Shown: in pieces, positions 34,219-42,652 of the stretch | Numbering within the stretch: the stretch's first letter is position 1 | Layout of the letters: each line of letters begins with the position of its first letter | Assembly: GCF_016746095.1 (NCBI RefSeq) | Contig: NZ_JAERTY010000002.1 | Location: 496,001-560,000 of the forward strand | DNA: 64,000 nt | Origin: Sphingobacterium faecale | GTDB lineage: Bacteria; Bacteroidota; Bacteroidia; Sphingobacteriales; Sphingobacteriaceae | Direction of reading: 5' to 3' | Translations under genes and position numbers: made by a program | Notes under the pieces: model-generated | Database searches by the model: none | What the model saw: the letters and a program-made list of their open reading frames with translations, nothing else | Told to the model about the DNA's origin: nothing

Positions 34219-36472
34219 TTTTCTTATTGTCTATTTTAAACTCTTCAAATTCCTTGTTCAGTCGAAGTAGTTTGAAGGTCGAACTAATGAGCTCATTGGT
34301 TTCTAACAATATCGAGAAATATAGTTTTGCATTTTTTGGACTATTTTCAGTGGTTCGGATATGGTCAATCTGTTTGTCTACAAGATTGTTAATTACTTTT
34401 TGAAGTTGGTCCCGCTGCTTCATAGTATTGTCGATCTTTAAAAATTCCCGACGTTTGTACATATTGTATACTTCGGCGTACCAATTGCCCAATTCGTCCG
34501 CTACCAAGCGAAGATCATTGCCTTGATAGTCTTTCAGTGGCTTATGGTTATTGTCTACATGGTTATGCGCATTAGTAGCTATGACATACAGATTTTCGAC
34601 AATATCCTGCAGGTATCCTAAAGACATTATATAGAAGCGGCTGCCTTTGGCCGAAGAATCATCCAGGTTGCGTATAAAGCTGTATAGATTGTCATTGGTT
34701 GAATCCAGATCTCTTAAAAACTTCTTGATGAGTTTTTTATTCATCGATAAAGAGGTCAGGTCATTTTTAATCAACCCATCTATAATCTCTTTGTAAAAGA
34801 TATTGGATTTTGCAAAAACTTCACTGATCTGATTGGAACTGGCTTCTGTTACCTGTTGTAAGGTATGAATATCTTCTTTGGCTAGTTTTAACTTCTTTTT
34901 GGCTTGCTCAGCAACTTTTTTCTTGTGACTCTTAGCATTGAAAACCAATAGAATTGCAAGTAGTACTAGAGCGCCTACAAATGTAATAATACCCCCTATC
35001 TTCAATAGGTAAGCGATGATAAACGCTCCCGCAAAAGCACAGGCAGCAGTAAAGAACCACCCTCCAATAACGTGGAAAACTCCCGATACCCGGTAGACAG
35101 CACTCTCTCTATCCCAAGCACGGTCGGCAAAAGCAGTACCCATAGCAACCATAAAGGTTACATAGGTAGTGGACAATGGAAGTTTCATAGAAGTACCTAA
35201 CGCAATCAGACTGCTGGCGACCATAAGGTTGACCGATGCGCGTACCATATCAAACATGGGCTCATCAGGCGTTTTCTTTTTTGTCGTGCGCTCATTCTCA
35301 AATGAACGATCCAAGCGGGATTGTAGGGCTCTAGGCATAAGAAAACCTATAGCATTTCCGACGCTGAGAAAACCACGAACTATCCATCTAGATAAGGTAT
35401 TGGGTTGGAATTTTTCGGTACCACCGTCTTGGCTGCTTAAGCTCATCTCGGTTTCAATAACCGATTTTGCTTTCTTGGAAGTCCACAATGTGATGATCAT
35501 AATAGCTCCTGAAATAAATAATATCCAGACCGGAGCTACGATGTCAGCAGAACCAAGCTCGTCCATCATATAGGTCTCAGGATTGCCTCCAGATGCTTGG
35601 AAAAAGCCGATAGCCTGTATCGCTGCGACAGGCACACCAATAAAGTTAACCAAGTCGTTGCCCGCAAAAGAAAGCGCTAGGGCAAATGTACCTATACCAA
35701 TAATGACTTTAAGGATATTTATTTTTAGACGGGTCAATATGAAGCTGAAAGCGGTAAATAGGACAAAACTGCCTAATATCAGTAACAGCTCATGTGTATT
35801 GATCCAATCCTTGGTGGCTTTATCAATAAATGTAACGGTTTTTAACCCTTTAATGATTATAAAATAACTAATGGCCGCAAGAGCCACACCTCCAAAGAAT
35901 ACACCAAAGGATTTCATTTTTCGTTCGAATTGAAATGTAAAGATCAAACGAGAAACATACTGGACTGCCATACCGACACTAAAAGATAGCACCACGGACA
36001 GTAATATACTGATTACAATTTCTGATGCTTTTTCGGTATTGATATATTGGGATAGACTGGACCAGTCGCCGGTGGTTGTTGCTATTTTGTATAAACCTAA
36101 ACATACTGCACCACCCAAAAGCTCGAATACAATGGATACAGTGGTAGAAGTCGGTAAACCAAAATAATTGAAAACGTCCAATAAGATGATATCTGTAATC
36201 ATCACGGCGAGGAATATGATCAGTACATCATTGAAACTGAACATACTAGGGATGTATATCCCACTTCGCGCAATTTCCATCATACCGCTGGAGAATACAG
36301 CTCCACATAATATACCGGCACTCGCCAGGATCATGATCAGCCGGAATGGAATAGCCTTTGATCCTATAGCTGAATTTAGGAAGTTAACGGCATCATTACT
36401 CACTCCCACCATCAGGTCTATAATACCTAGAGTAATGAGTGTGATGATAACTAAATATAAATAATTGTCCAT
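34211..36472 (-). CDS. PiT-family inorganic phosphate transporter with PhoU-like C-terminal domain
   Basis: A 753-residue inner-membrane protein. Residues ~1-500 hold about twelve transmembrane segments, with the family repeats NDAVNFLNSAIGSKAIPF (first half) and FAGNDLVNFIGVPVAAIQAI (second half) carrying the asparagine/aspartate pairs that bind phosphate and cation. Residues ~530-753 form a helical, PhoU-like cytosolic domain (LQQVTEASSNQISEVFAKSN, LISSTFKLLRLNKEFEEFK). PiT proteins are low-affinity phosphate permeases; a fused regulatory domain is seen in Bacteroidota. It has its own -7 box and a dyad over the start codon. Confidence 0.9.
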   Translation of the reverse strand: MDNYLYLVIITLITLGIIDLMVGVSNDAVNFLNSAIGSKAIPFRLIMILASAGILCGAVFSSGMMEIARSGIYIPSMFSFNDVLIIFLAVMITDIILLDVFNYFGLPTSTTVSIVFELLGGAVCLGLYKIATTTGDWSSLSQYINTEKASEIVISILLSVVLSFSVGMAVQYVSRLIFTFQFERKMKSFGVFFGGVALAAISYFIIIKGLKTVTFIDKATKDWINTHELLLILGSFVLFTAFSFILTRLKINILKVIIGIGTFALALSFAGNDLVNFIGVPVAAIQAIGFFQASGGNPETYMMDELGSADIVAPVWILFISGAIMIITLWTSKKAKSVIETEMSLSSQDGGTEKFQPNTLSRWIVRGFLSVGNAIGFLMPRALQSRLDRSFENERTTKKKTPDEPMFDMVRASVNLMVASSLIALGTSMKLPLSTTYVTFMVAMGTAFADRAWDRESAVYRVSGVFHVIGGWFFTAACAFAGAFIIAYLLKIGGIITFVGALVLLAILLVFNAKSHKKKVAEQAKKKLKLAKEDIHTLQQVTEASSNQISEVFAKSNIFYKEIIDGLIKNDLTSLSMNKKLIKKFLRDLDSTNDNLYSFIRNLDDSSAKGSRFYIMSLGYLQDIVENLYVIATNAHNHVDNNHKPLKDYQGNDLRLVADELGNWYAEVYNMYKRREFLKIDNTMKQRDQLQKVINNLVDKQIDHIRTTENSPKNAKLYFSILLETNELISSTFKLLRLNKEFEEFKIDNKKIK

Positions 36473-36495
36473 AGTTTTATTTTTGCAAAACTATG
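36470..36495. promoter_or_regulatory. Dyad CATAGTTTT / AAAACTATG over the transporter start, including its -7 box
   Basis: Arms CATAGTTTT (36470-36478) and AAAACTATG (36487-36495) with an 8-nt loop. The dyad covers the transporter start codon (36470-36472) and, on the minus strand, a TAGTTTTG box (36493-36486). A protein binding it would block both promoter and start. Confidence 0.5.
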
Positions 36496-36558
36496 AACAA
36501 AAAGTCAAGTATATATTAAGTTAATGTTAAGTGTTGTTTTTTATTGTTTTAATTGATT

Positions 36559-37308
36559 TTATTTAAAACAATTTAACCAGTTCGCTGCCATTAGATCGGC
36601 CCCTGCAGGTGTTGTGTGTACACCATCCGTCGTCCAATAGCCTCCAGGGGCACGTTTGCAGGCTTTGTCAAAAATATCCTGATAAGGCACTAATAGGGCT
36701 TTGTACTCTTTAGCGATATCTCGGGCGGCCTGTTGATACATTGCAAATTCAGGAAACCAACTATTATCTACATGCTTCACCTCTTTTACGGCAAAGGGTT
36801 CTGCAATGATTAACTTGACTTGGGGCAGTTTCTCCAAGGTATTGTCCAGTAGTTTTTGATATTGTTCTTTGTACAATTGGGCCGAACCGGTATAATTCCC
36901 ATCTCGTTTGTGCCAATAATCATTAACACCGATAAGGATGCTCAAAATAGAGGGAGCAAGGTCGATGCAGTCTGCCTGCCAACGATCTTGTAATTGAGGG
37001 ACTTTATGGCCGCTGATACCTCTATTGTATATCTTGATATTCTTTTCTGCGTATTTATTCAGCATCGCGCTTGCAGCAAGCATAGCATATCCCTGCCCCA
37101 ATGCTTGTGTGTCGTTAGGCAGCTGGTTTTCCCGGTTGCGTCCATTGTCTGTAATCGAATCGCCTTGAAATAGAATAATGTCATTTTGCTTGATTTCTAG
37201 CTTATTCTTAATGTTGGCTTGCGTTTCTGCTTTTGCATCATAATTCCCAAGGGCTGTAGCCCCCAAGGCCAATACAGAGCTTTTGATAAACGTTCTTCTA
37301 TTATTCAT
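36559..37308 (-). CDS. SGNH/GDSL-type hydrolase
   Basis: A 249-residue exported esterase/lipase-type protein. Signal sequence NNRRTFIKSSVLALGATALG is Tat-like (RRTFIK); the SGNH blocks are GDSITDNG (S51), the G block around RGISGHKV, the N block in IGVNDYWHK and the DGVHTTPAG block (D228, H231). Substrate is unknown; relatives deacetylate sugars or cleave esters. The frame extends back to 37530, but that 74-residue extension has no family likeness and places the signal peptide internally, so I choose the ATG at 37308. It lies downstream of the aminotransferase on the same strand. Confidence 0.85.
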   Translation of the reverse strand: MNNRRTFIKSSVLALGATALGNYDAKAETQANIKNKLEIKQNDIILFQGDSITDNGRNRENQLPNDTQALGQGYAMLAASAMLNKYAEKNIKIYNRGISGHKVPQLQDRWQADCIDLAPSILSILIGVNDYWHKRDGNYTGSAQLYKEQYQKLLDNTLEKLPQVKLIIAEPFAVKEVKHVDNSWFPEFAMYQQAARDIAKEYKALLVPYQDIFDKACKRAPGGYWTTDGVHTTPAGADLMAANWLNCFK

Positions 37309-37483
37309 GTACTGTAGGTTTAAGTAATGTGAAGTTACAAAAAAGTACACAATTAACAGTGTATACACAAAAAAATACGGTAGCGTGAAAAATAAGCTGT
37401 AAGCTACACTGTTTTCTCGACCATAGCAGAGCAATCTGCCGACTTGAACGCTATTGCTGTCCAACCCCCATTTTTGAGCACCT

Positions 37484-38671
37484 TTAACCGTATATGTCGA
37501 GTGCCTGGCGAATAATAGCACAGGCTTCACGGATCTCTTCGGTAGAGATCGTTAGTGGAGGAGCTATCCGTAAAGCAGTTTCGCAATGTAGATACCAATC
37601 GATCATTACACCGTTTTCAGCACAATATTTACTGATATTATAAACCTGATCAAAAGTATCGACTTGTAAGCACATCATGAGTCCTAATCCTCGTATTTCC
37701 TGGACTTTTGGATGATCTAATTCTTTCCGGAATAGTCTGGCTTTCTCTGTCACACTGTCTATTAGTTTTTCTTCTAATATGGTTTCTAGAGATGCTAAGG
37801 CTGCGGCACAACTTACCGGATGCCCCCCAAAAGTGGTGATATGCCCCAGCATTGGATTGGCTTTGATAACATCCATAATCTCTTTTGAAGCTACAAATGC
37901 TCCTAATGGCATGCCTCCGCCTATACCTTTGGCCAGCATTAATATATCCGGAATGATTCCAAAATGCTCGAAAGCGAATAAAGAACCTGTACGGCCAAAA
38001 CCGGTCTGGATCTCGTCAAAAATCAATAGGGTCCCTGTGGAGGTACATTTTTCTCTCAGTGCCTGCATGTAGGCCTTGTCCGGTACGCGCACACCGGCTT
38101 CACCTTGGATAGCTTCGACAATCACTGCCGCGGTAGCAGTCGTGATATGGGCAAGATCCTCTTGATCATTAAACGTAATGAAATCAATTTCGGGAAGTAA
38201 AGGTGCGTATGCTTCTTGATAAGCAGGGTTGCCAATCAAACTCAGGGCTCCTTGTGTGCTTCCATGGTAGGCTTTCTTAGCCGCGATGATCTGTCTACGG
38301 CCTGTAAATTTTTTAGCCACTTTCATGGATCCCTCGACAGCCTCTGTTCCGGAGTTGGTGAGGTAGACGGATTGGAAAAAGCGAGGAAGTTGTTCTAGTA
38401 GTTTGGTCGCAAACTGGACTTGTGGAGCTTGCACAAATTCACCATATACTGTAACGTGCATGTATTTGTCCAATTGTTCTTTTATCGCAGCAATTACCCG
38501 AGGGTGTCGGTGCCCGATATTACTGACATTGAATCCTGAAACGAGGTCTAAGTATTTTTGTCCCTGAGGACCGTAGAGGTAAGAACCCTCTGCTCTTTCG
38601 ACTTCGATCAGACGGGGGCTATCTGATGTTTGAGCCGTGTTTTTTAAGAATAACTCTCTATTACTGATCAT
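37484..38671 (-). CDS. Class III PLP-dependent aminotransferase
   Basis: A 395-residue cytosolic enzyme of the ornithine/acetylornithine aminotransferase group. The PLP lysine lies in LMLAKGIGGGMPLGAF (K248), with D219 in IFDEIQTGFGRTG coordinating PLP; YLTNSGTEAVEGSMKVAKKF and AYHGSTQGALSL are further signatures. The substrate cannot be fixed; the divergence from ArgD means it could act on ornithine, 4-aminobutyrate or another omega-amino acid. The ATG at 38671 is only three bases behind a TACTTTTG box, so the TTG at 38677 is rejected. Confidence 0.85.
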   Translation of the reverse strand: MISNRELFLKNTAQTSDSPRLIEVERAEGSYLYGPQGQKYLDLVSGFNVSNIGHRHPRVIAAIKEQLDKYMHVTVYGEFVQAPQVQFATKLLEQLPRFFQSVYLTNSGTEAVEGSMKVAKKFTGRRQIIAAKKAYHGSTQGALSLIGNPAYQEAYAPLLPEIDFITFNDQEDLAHITTATAAVIVEAIQGEAGVRVPDKAYMQALREKCTSTGTLLIFDEIQTGFGRTGSLFAFEHFGIIPDILMLAKGIGGGMPLGAFVASKEIMDVIKANPMLGHITTFGGHPVSCAAALASLETILEEKLIDSVTEKARLFRKELDHPKVQEIRGLGLMMCLQVDTFDQVYNISKYCAENGVMIDWYLHCETALRIAPPLTISTEEIREACAIIRQALDIYG

Positions 38672-38674
38672 GAC

Positions 38675-38682
38675 CAAAAGTA
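38675..38682 (-). promoter_or_regulatory. -7 box TACTTTTG of the aminotransferase gene
   Basis: Exact TAnnTTTG on the minus strand with three bases to the ATG; the transcript would start at or inside the first codons. It overlaps the alternative TTG start at 38677. Confidence 0.45.
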
Positions 38683-38723
38683 ATAAATAGTTATGAGGTT
38701 ATAAAGTTATGAGATTGTTTTGA

Positions 38724-38754
38724 AACAGGCTACTTATAGGAGAAGTAGCCTGTT
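38724..38754 (-). terminator. Terminator after tyrS
   Basis: AACAGGCTACTT (38724-38735) pairs with AAGTAGCCTGTT (38743-38754) over a 7-nt loop, 22 bp beyond the tyrS stop. Confidence 0.8.
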
Positions 38755-38776
38755 CGCTTGTTTATCAACTATGGTA

Positions 38777-40060
38777 TTACACTGCAGTTATCAGAAAGTA
38801 ATTCTTTTTACCTTTCTGGACTACCAGATACTTGCCATTGATTAAATGATCAACAGTTATTACTTGTTCGATAGCACTAAGTTTCTCCTTATTCAAGGAG
38901 ACACCGCCGCCCGTCAACATCTTTTTGGCCTCGCCTTTGGACGGGAATACAGTCGCTTTAACGGCAAGTAGGTCCAAGATGTTCAAACCGGATACAAGAT
39001 CATTTTTACTAATGTTAAATTGAGGAACTCCATCAAATACATCAAGTACAGCTTCGTGCTCAAGATTGCTCAAGAACTCTAATGAACCATTACCAAATAG
39101 AAAATCGGATGTTTTGATCGCCGTCTCGTACGCTTCTAGGGAATGGGTACGGATGGTAATATCTTTTGCTAATGCCTTCTGAACAGTACGTAGATGTGGT
39201 GCATTATCATGTTCTGCGATGATAGCATCGAGCTCCTCTTTACTTTTTAATGTAAAGATTTTGATCCAGCTTTTAGCATCATCGTCTGTGGCATTTAACC
39301 AGAATTGGTAATATTTGAAAGGCGATGTTTTCTTCGGATCTAACCACACTGCGCCAGATTCGGTTTTTCCGAATTTTTGACCATCAGCTTTTTTGATCAA
39401 CTGTGTAGTTACTGCAAATGCACTACCCTGATCTTGACGTCTAATCATTTCTGATCCCGTAACAATATTGCCCCACTGGTCAGAACCGCCCATTTGTACT
39501 TTACAATTGTGGTGTTTCCAAAGATAGTAGAAATCATACCCTTGAATTAATTGATAAGTAAATTCGGTGAACGATAAACCGTTATCACCTTCTAAGCGCT
39601 TCTTTACCGAATCTTTGGACATCATGTAGTTGACGGTAATCAACTTGCCCACATCACGAATAAAATCCAAAAACTTGAAATCTTTAAACCAGTCGTAGTT
39701 GTTGACCATCTTAGCGTCGTTTTCTCCATCGCCGAAACTCAAAAACTTAGCTAACTGACTTTTTAGTGAAGCTACATTATGATTTAGTGTGGCTTCATCT
39801 AGAAGATTTCGTTCTGCCGACTTGAAAGAAGGATCTCCGATCATCCCTGTAGCACCTCCGACAAGGGCAACTGGTTTGTGTCCGGCATTTTGAAAATGGA
39901 TCAATGTCATGATTTGGGTCAAATGACCGACATGTAAAGAATCGCCAGTCGGGTCAAAACCGATATACCCAGACACTTTCTCTTTATTAAGTAAGTCTTC
40001 GGTACCGGGCATGATATCCTGAAGCATGCCTCTCCAACGTAGTTCTTCTACAAAATTCAT
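38777..40060 (-). CDS. tyrS: Tyrosyl-tRNA synthetase
   Basis: A 427-residue cytosolic class I aminoacyl-tRNA synthetase. The HIGH motif is HVGH (43-46) in [11 protein letters not shown]; the KMSKS-loop equivalent is KFGKT (229-233); [12 protein letters not shown] binds tyrosine. The C-terminal ~70 residues form an S4-like RNA-binding domain. The leader of about 90 nt follows a TATCTTTG box at 40157-40150. A T-box is not expected in this phylum and none is apparent. Confidence 0.97.
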   Translation of the reverse strand: MNFVEELRWRGMLQDIMPGTEDLLNKEKVSGYIGFDPTGDSLHVGHLTQIMTLIHFQNAGHKPVALVGGATGMIGDPSFKSAERNLLDEATLNHNVASLKSQLAKFLSFGDGENDAKMVNNYDWFKDFKFLDFIRDVGKLITVNYMMSKDSVKKRLEGDNGLSFTEFTYQLIQGYDFYYLWKHHNCKVQMGGSDQWGNIVTGSEMIRRQDQGSAFAVTTQLIKKADGQKFGKTESGAVWLDPKKTSPFKYYQFWLNATDDDAKSWIKIFTLKSKEELDAIIAEHDNAPHLRTVQKALAKDITIRTHSLEAYETAIKTSDFLFGNGSLEFLSNLEHEAVLDVFDGVPQFNISKNDLVSGLNILDLLAVKATVFPSKGEAKKMLTGGGVSLNKEKLSAIEQVITVDHLINGKYLVVQKGKKNYFLITAV

Positions 40061-40149
40061 AAGTGTTGTGTTTGATTCTCATTTGCCTTATGGAATACCC
40101 ACTTCTGGATATTTCATAACAATATGATTGTTTTTTAATTATAAGATTG

Positions 40150-40157
40150 CAAAGATA
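40150..40157 (-). promoter_or_regulatory. -7 box TATCTTTG of tyrS
   Basis: Exact TAnnTTTG on the minus strand, 89 bases upstream of the tyrS ATG. Confidence 0.45.
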
Positions 40158-40202
40158 AGATATTAAGCTGTATATTACGATAATTTAAGAGATACTCCTG
40201 CT

Positions 40203-40877
40203 GTGAATTTTTTATCGCACTACTATTTTGAACGTTATGCTATAGAGCCTGAACAGGTTTTAGGTGGTCTTTTGCCGGACTTACTGAAGAATGTAGATAA
40301 AAAATACTCATTTCAGCTTCATAAATATGATGATATTCTAAACACTACCCCAAAGGCACATGCCATAACGGAGGGATGGAGGCGTCATGTAGAAGTAGAT
40401 CGTTTGTTCCATAATTCTGAGTTTTTTTATCAACATACGCATCAACTGAGGTTAGCTATAGAAAAGGATATCGTGGATTTACCAATTAGACCTTCGTTTC
40501 TTGCCCATATTGGATTGGAGTTGCTGTTGGACCACGAACTTATAGTGCATGATCTGCTTAATGTAGGCCGGTTGTACGACCATCTGGCTCAAGTGGATAG
40601 AAAGGCAGTGTCATCGTACCTCTTGCATCTGGGAAAGATAGATATAGCACTTTTTTTTGATTTTTATGATCGCTTTCTAGCCTCGAGATATATCTTTGAC
40701 TATGCCAAAGTGGAGAATCTGCCACACGCCTTATTCAATATATGCAGACGGATTTGGAAATTTGAGGTGACCGAACAGCATATCCGGGGGTTAGGAGAAA
40801 GATTGCAAGGATATAGAGAGACGCAGCTGCAGGGATTTTTTGATATATATAATTACCTTAGTCAACAATTAGAATAA
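40203..40877 (+). CDS. Putative acyl carrier protein phosphodiesterase (AcpH/DUF479-like)
   Basis: A 224-residue cytosolic protein opening with MNFLSHYYFERYAIEPEQVLGG and LLPDLLKNVDKKYS, then LHKYDD and HVEVDRLFHNSEFF, the arrangement of histidines and aspartates that marks the ACP phosphodiesterase family (PF04336), which removes phosphopantetheine from ACP. Later LLDHELIVHDL fits a metal-binding helix. The assignment rests on this N-terminal pattern alone. Translation begins at GTG 40203, the only start that keeps MNFLSH at the N-terminus. The permease that follows is co-oriented. Confidence 0.55.
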   Translation: MNFLSHYYFERYAIEPEQVLGGLLPDLLKNVDKKYSFQLHKYDDILNTTPKAHAITEGWRRHVEVDRLFHNSEFFYQHTHQLRLAIEKDIVDLPIRPSFLAHIGLELLLDHELIVHDLLNVGRLYDHLAQVDRKAVSSYLLHLGKIDIALFFDFYDRFLASRYIFDYAKVENLPHALFNICRRIWKFEVTEQHIRGLGERLQGYRETQLQGFFDIYNYLSQQLE

Positions 40878-40923
40878 AAAGGGACTTTCTCAGTTCTTCG
40901 ATTTAACTTTTAAACTTAAAAAT

Positions 40924-42615
40924 ATGAAAAACCAACTTTTCAGAAAGAAAAGTGTTGATCAAATACTAATCGATTCGCAGAAACATGGCTCAGGTTTAGC
41001 TAAGATTTTAGGTGTCCGTGATTTAGTTTCTTTAGGTATTGCTGCCATAGTAGGTGCTGGTATCTTTAGTACGATTGGTCTTGCAGCGTATAACGGTGGA
41101 CCTGCCGTATCGCTTTTGTTTGTTTTTGTCGCTTTTGCCTGTGTATTTACAGCATTATCCTATGCGCAGTTTGCAAGTACCGTCCCTGTATCGGGATCTG
41201 CCTATACTTACGCTTACGTCGCTTTTGGAGAATTGTTTGCGTGGATCATTGGTTGGGCGTTGGTTTTAGAGTATGCAGTGTCTAATATGGTCGTAGCTAT
41301 TTCTTGGTCGCAATACTTTGTTTCGATGTGTGAAGGCTTTGGGATTTATATCCCCAAATGGTTGACCATGGCACCGGGATATGCTATAGAAGCACACGAA
41401 AAGATGTTGCAGGTAGGAGCAGACAAGTTGACGGGGATAGATAAAATAGCCTTAGAAGCTTATAACACAGCACCAAAAATAGGAGATCTGCCCCTAGTTT
41501 TTGATCTACCGGCGGGATTAATCACCGTCTTGGTGACTTGGTTGGTTTACATCGGTATCAAGGAATCTCAACGGGCAAGTAATATCATGGTTATTATTAA
41601 GATCGGGATAATCATTGCCGTGATATTAGGTGGGGCGTTTTTTATAAAGCCTGAAAATTGGACACCATTTGCCCCTAATGGAATTGGAGGTGTGTTGAGT
41701 GGGATAGCCGCTGTTTTTTTTGCGTTTATTGGATTTGACTCTATTTCTACCACGGCAGAAGAATGTAAAAACCCACAAAGGGATTTACCGAAAGCAATGA
41801 TCTATTGTTTAATTATATGTGCCATACTATACGTTCTGATTACCTTGGTGCTGACAGGAATGGTCAATTATACAGATCTAAACGTTAAGGACCCTTTGGC
41901 CTATGTATTCCAATATGTGGGATTCGATCATATGGCAGGAATTATATCGGTGACTTCTGTTATTGCTATAACAAGCGCATTGCTTGTTTTTCAGTTAGCC
42001 CAGCCCCGTATCTGGATGACAATGAGTAGAGATGGATTACTGTGGAAGAAGTTTGCGACTATTCATCCCAAATATAAAACACCCTCTTTTGCCACTTTGG
42101 TGACTGGTGTGGTTGTCGCTGTACCCGCGCTATTCTTCAAAATGGACTTTTTTGTTGATCTTACTTCTGTAGGTACATTTTTCGCCTTTATCTTAGTTTG
42201 CGGTGGTGTGCTCTATATGGATAAAACGGGGCTTTCCAAAAAATCGAAATTTAAGGTTCCTTATATCAACGGTAAATATCTCGTCGGCGCCGGATTTATT
42301 GTAGCCGTTTTTCTAATGTTTGTCTATGGACAGGATAGTCTTCGGGAGTGGCAAACACTGGGCACGAAAGATGTGATCGTACACAAGTCGCTTGTGGTAG
42401 TTTTCTGGGGGACATGGTTGGTATTAAGTATCTTTAGTTTTAAACACAGCTTTTCTTTGCTTCCGGTTGTAGGGATACTCGTTAATCTGTATCTGATGAG
42501 TGAATTGGGAGCTAGTAACTGGATTATATTTATAATATGGCTAGCGATAGGTCTGCTTATCTATTTTATGTATGGGTATAAGCACTCGAAGCTGAATAAA
42601 GATTATGAAAGTTAA
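40924..42615 (+). CDS. APC-superfamily amino acid permease
   Basis: A 563-residue inner-membrane transporter with about twelve to fourteen hydrophobic segments. LGIAAIVGAGIFSTIGLAAY is the unwound TM1 substrate motif of the cationic amino acid / YfnA-type group; FFAFIGFDSISTTAEECKNP is the TM6-TM7 signature. Substrate is unproven, cationic or branched amino acids being likely. The 3' end forms a hairpin with the following bases, the stop codon being inside the left arm. Confidence 0.9.
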   Translation: MKNQLFRKKSVDQILIDSQKHGSGLAKILGVRDLVSLGIAAIVGAGIFSTIGLAAYNGGPAVSLLFVFVAFACVFTALSYAQFASTVPVSGSAYTYAYVAFGELFAWIIGWALVLEYAVSNMVVAISWSQYFVSMCEGFGIYIPKWLTMAPGYAIEAHEKMLQVGADKLTGIDKIALEAYNTAPKIGDLPLVFDLPAGLITVLVTWLVYIGIKESQRASNIMVIIKIGIIIAVILGGAFFIKPENWTPFAPNGIGGVLSGIAAVFFAFIGFDSISTTAEECKNPQRDLPKAMIYCLIICAILYVLITLVLTGMVNYTDLNVKDPLAYVFQYVGFDHMAGIISVTSVIAITSALLVFQLAQPRIWMTMSRDGLLWKKFATIHPKYKTPSFATLVTGVVVAVPALFFKMDFFVDLTSVGTFFAFILVCGGVLYMDKTGLSKKSKFKVPYINGKYLVGAGFIVAVFLMFVYGQDSLREWQTLGTKDVIVHKSLVVVFWGTWLVLSIFSFKHSFSLLPVVGILVNLYLMSELGASNWIIFIIWLAIGLLIYFMYGYKHSKLNKDYES

Positions 42616-42644
42616 GAGGTTATGAAAGTTATAACCTCTTAACT
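42610..42644. terminator. Hairpin terminator between the permease and kup
   Basis: AGTTAAGAGGTTAT (42610-42623) pairs perfectly with ATAACCTCTTAACT (42631-42644). The permease stop (42613-42615) lies in the left arm. The arms belong to the GAGGTTATGAAAGTTAT word family seen elsewhere in the window. Confidence 0.8.
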
Positions 42645-42652
42645 AAAAATAA

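Noticed and set aside
37309..37530. N-terminal extension of the SGNH hydrolase with a transmembrane segment
   Set aside because: The extension would put the signal peptide (NNRRTFIKSS) inside the protein and shows no family likeness; the shorter ATG is better supported.
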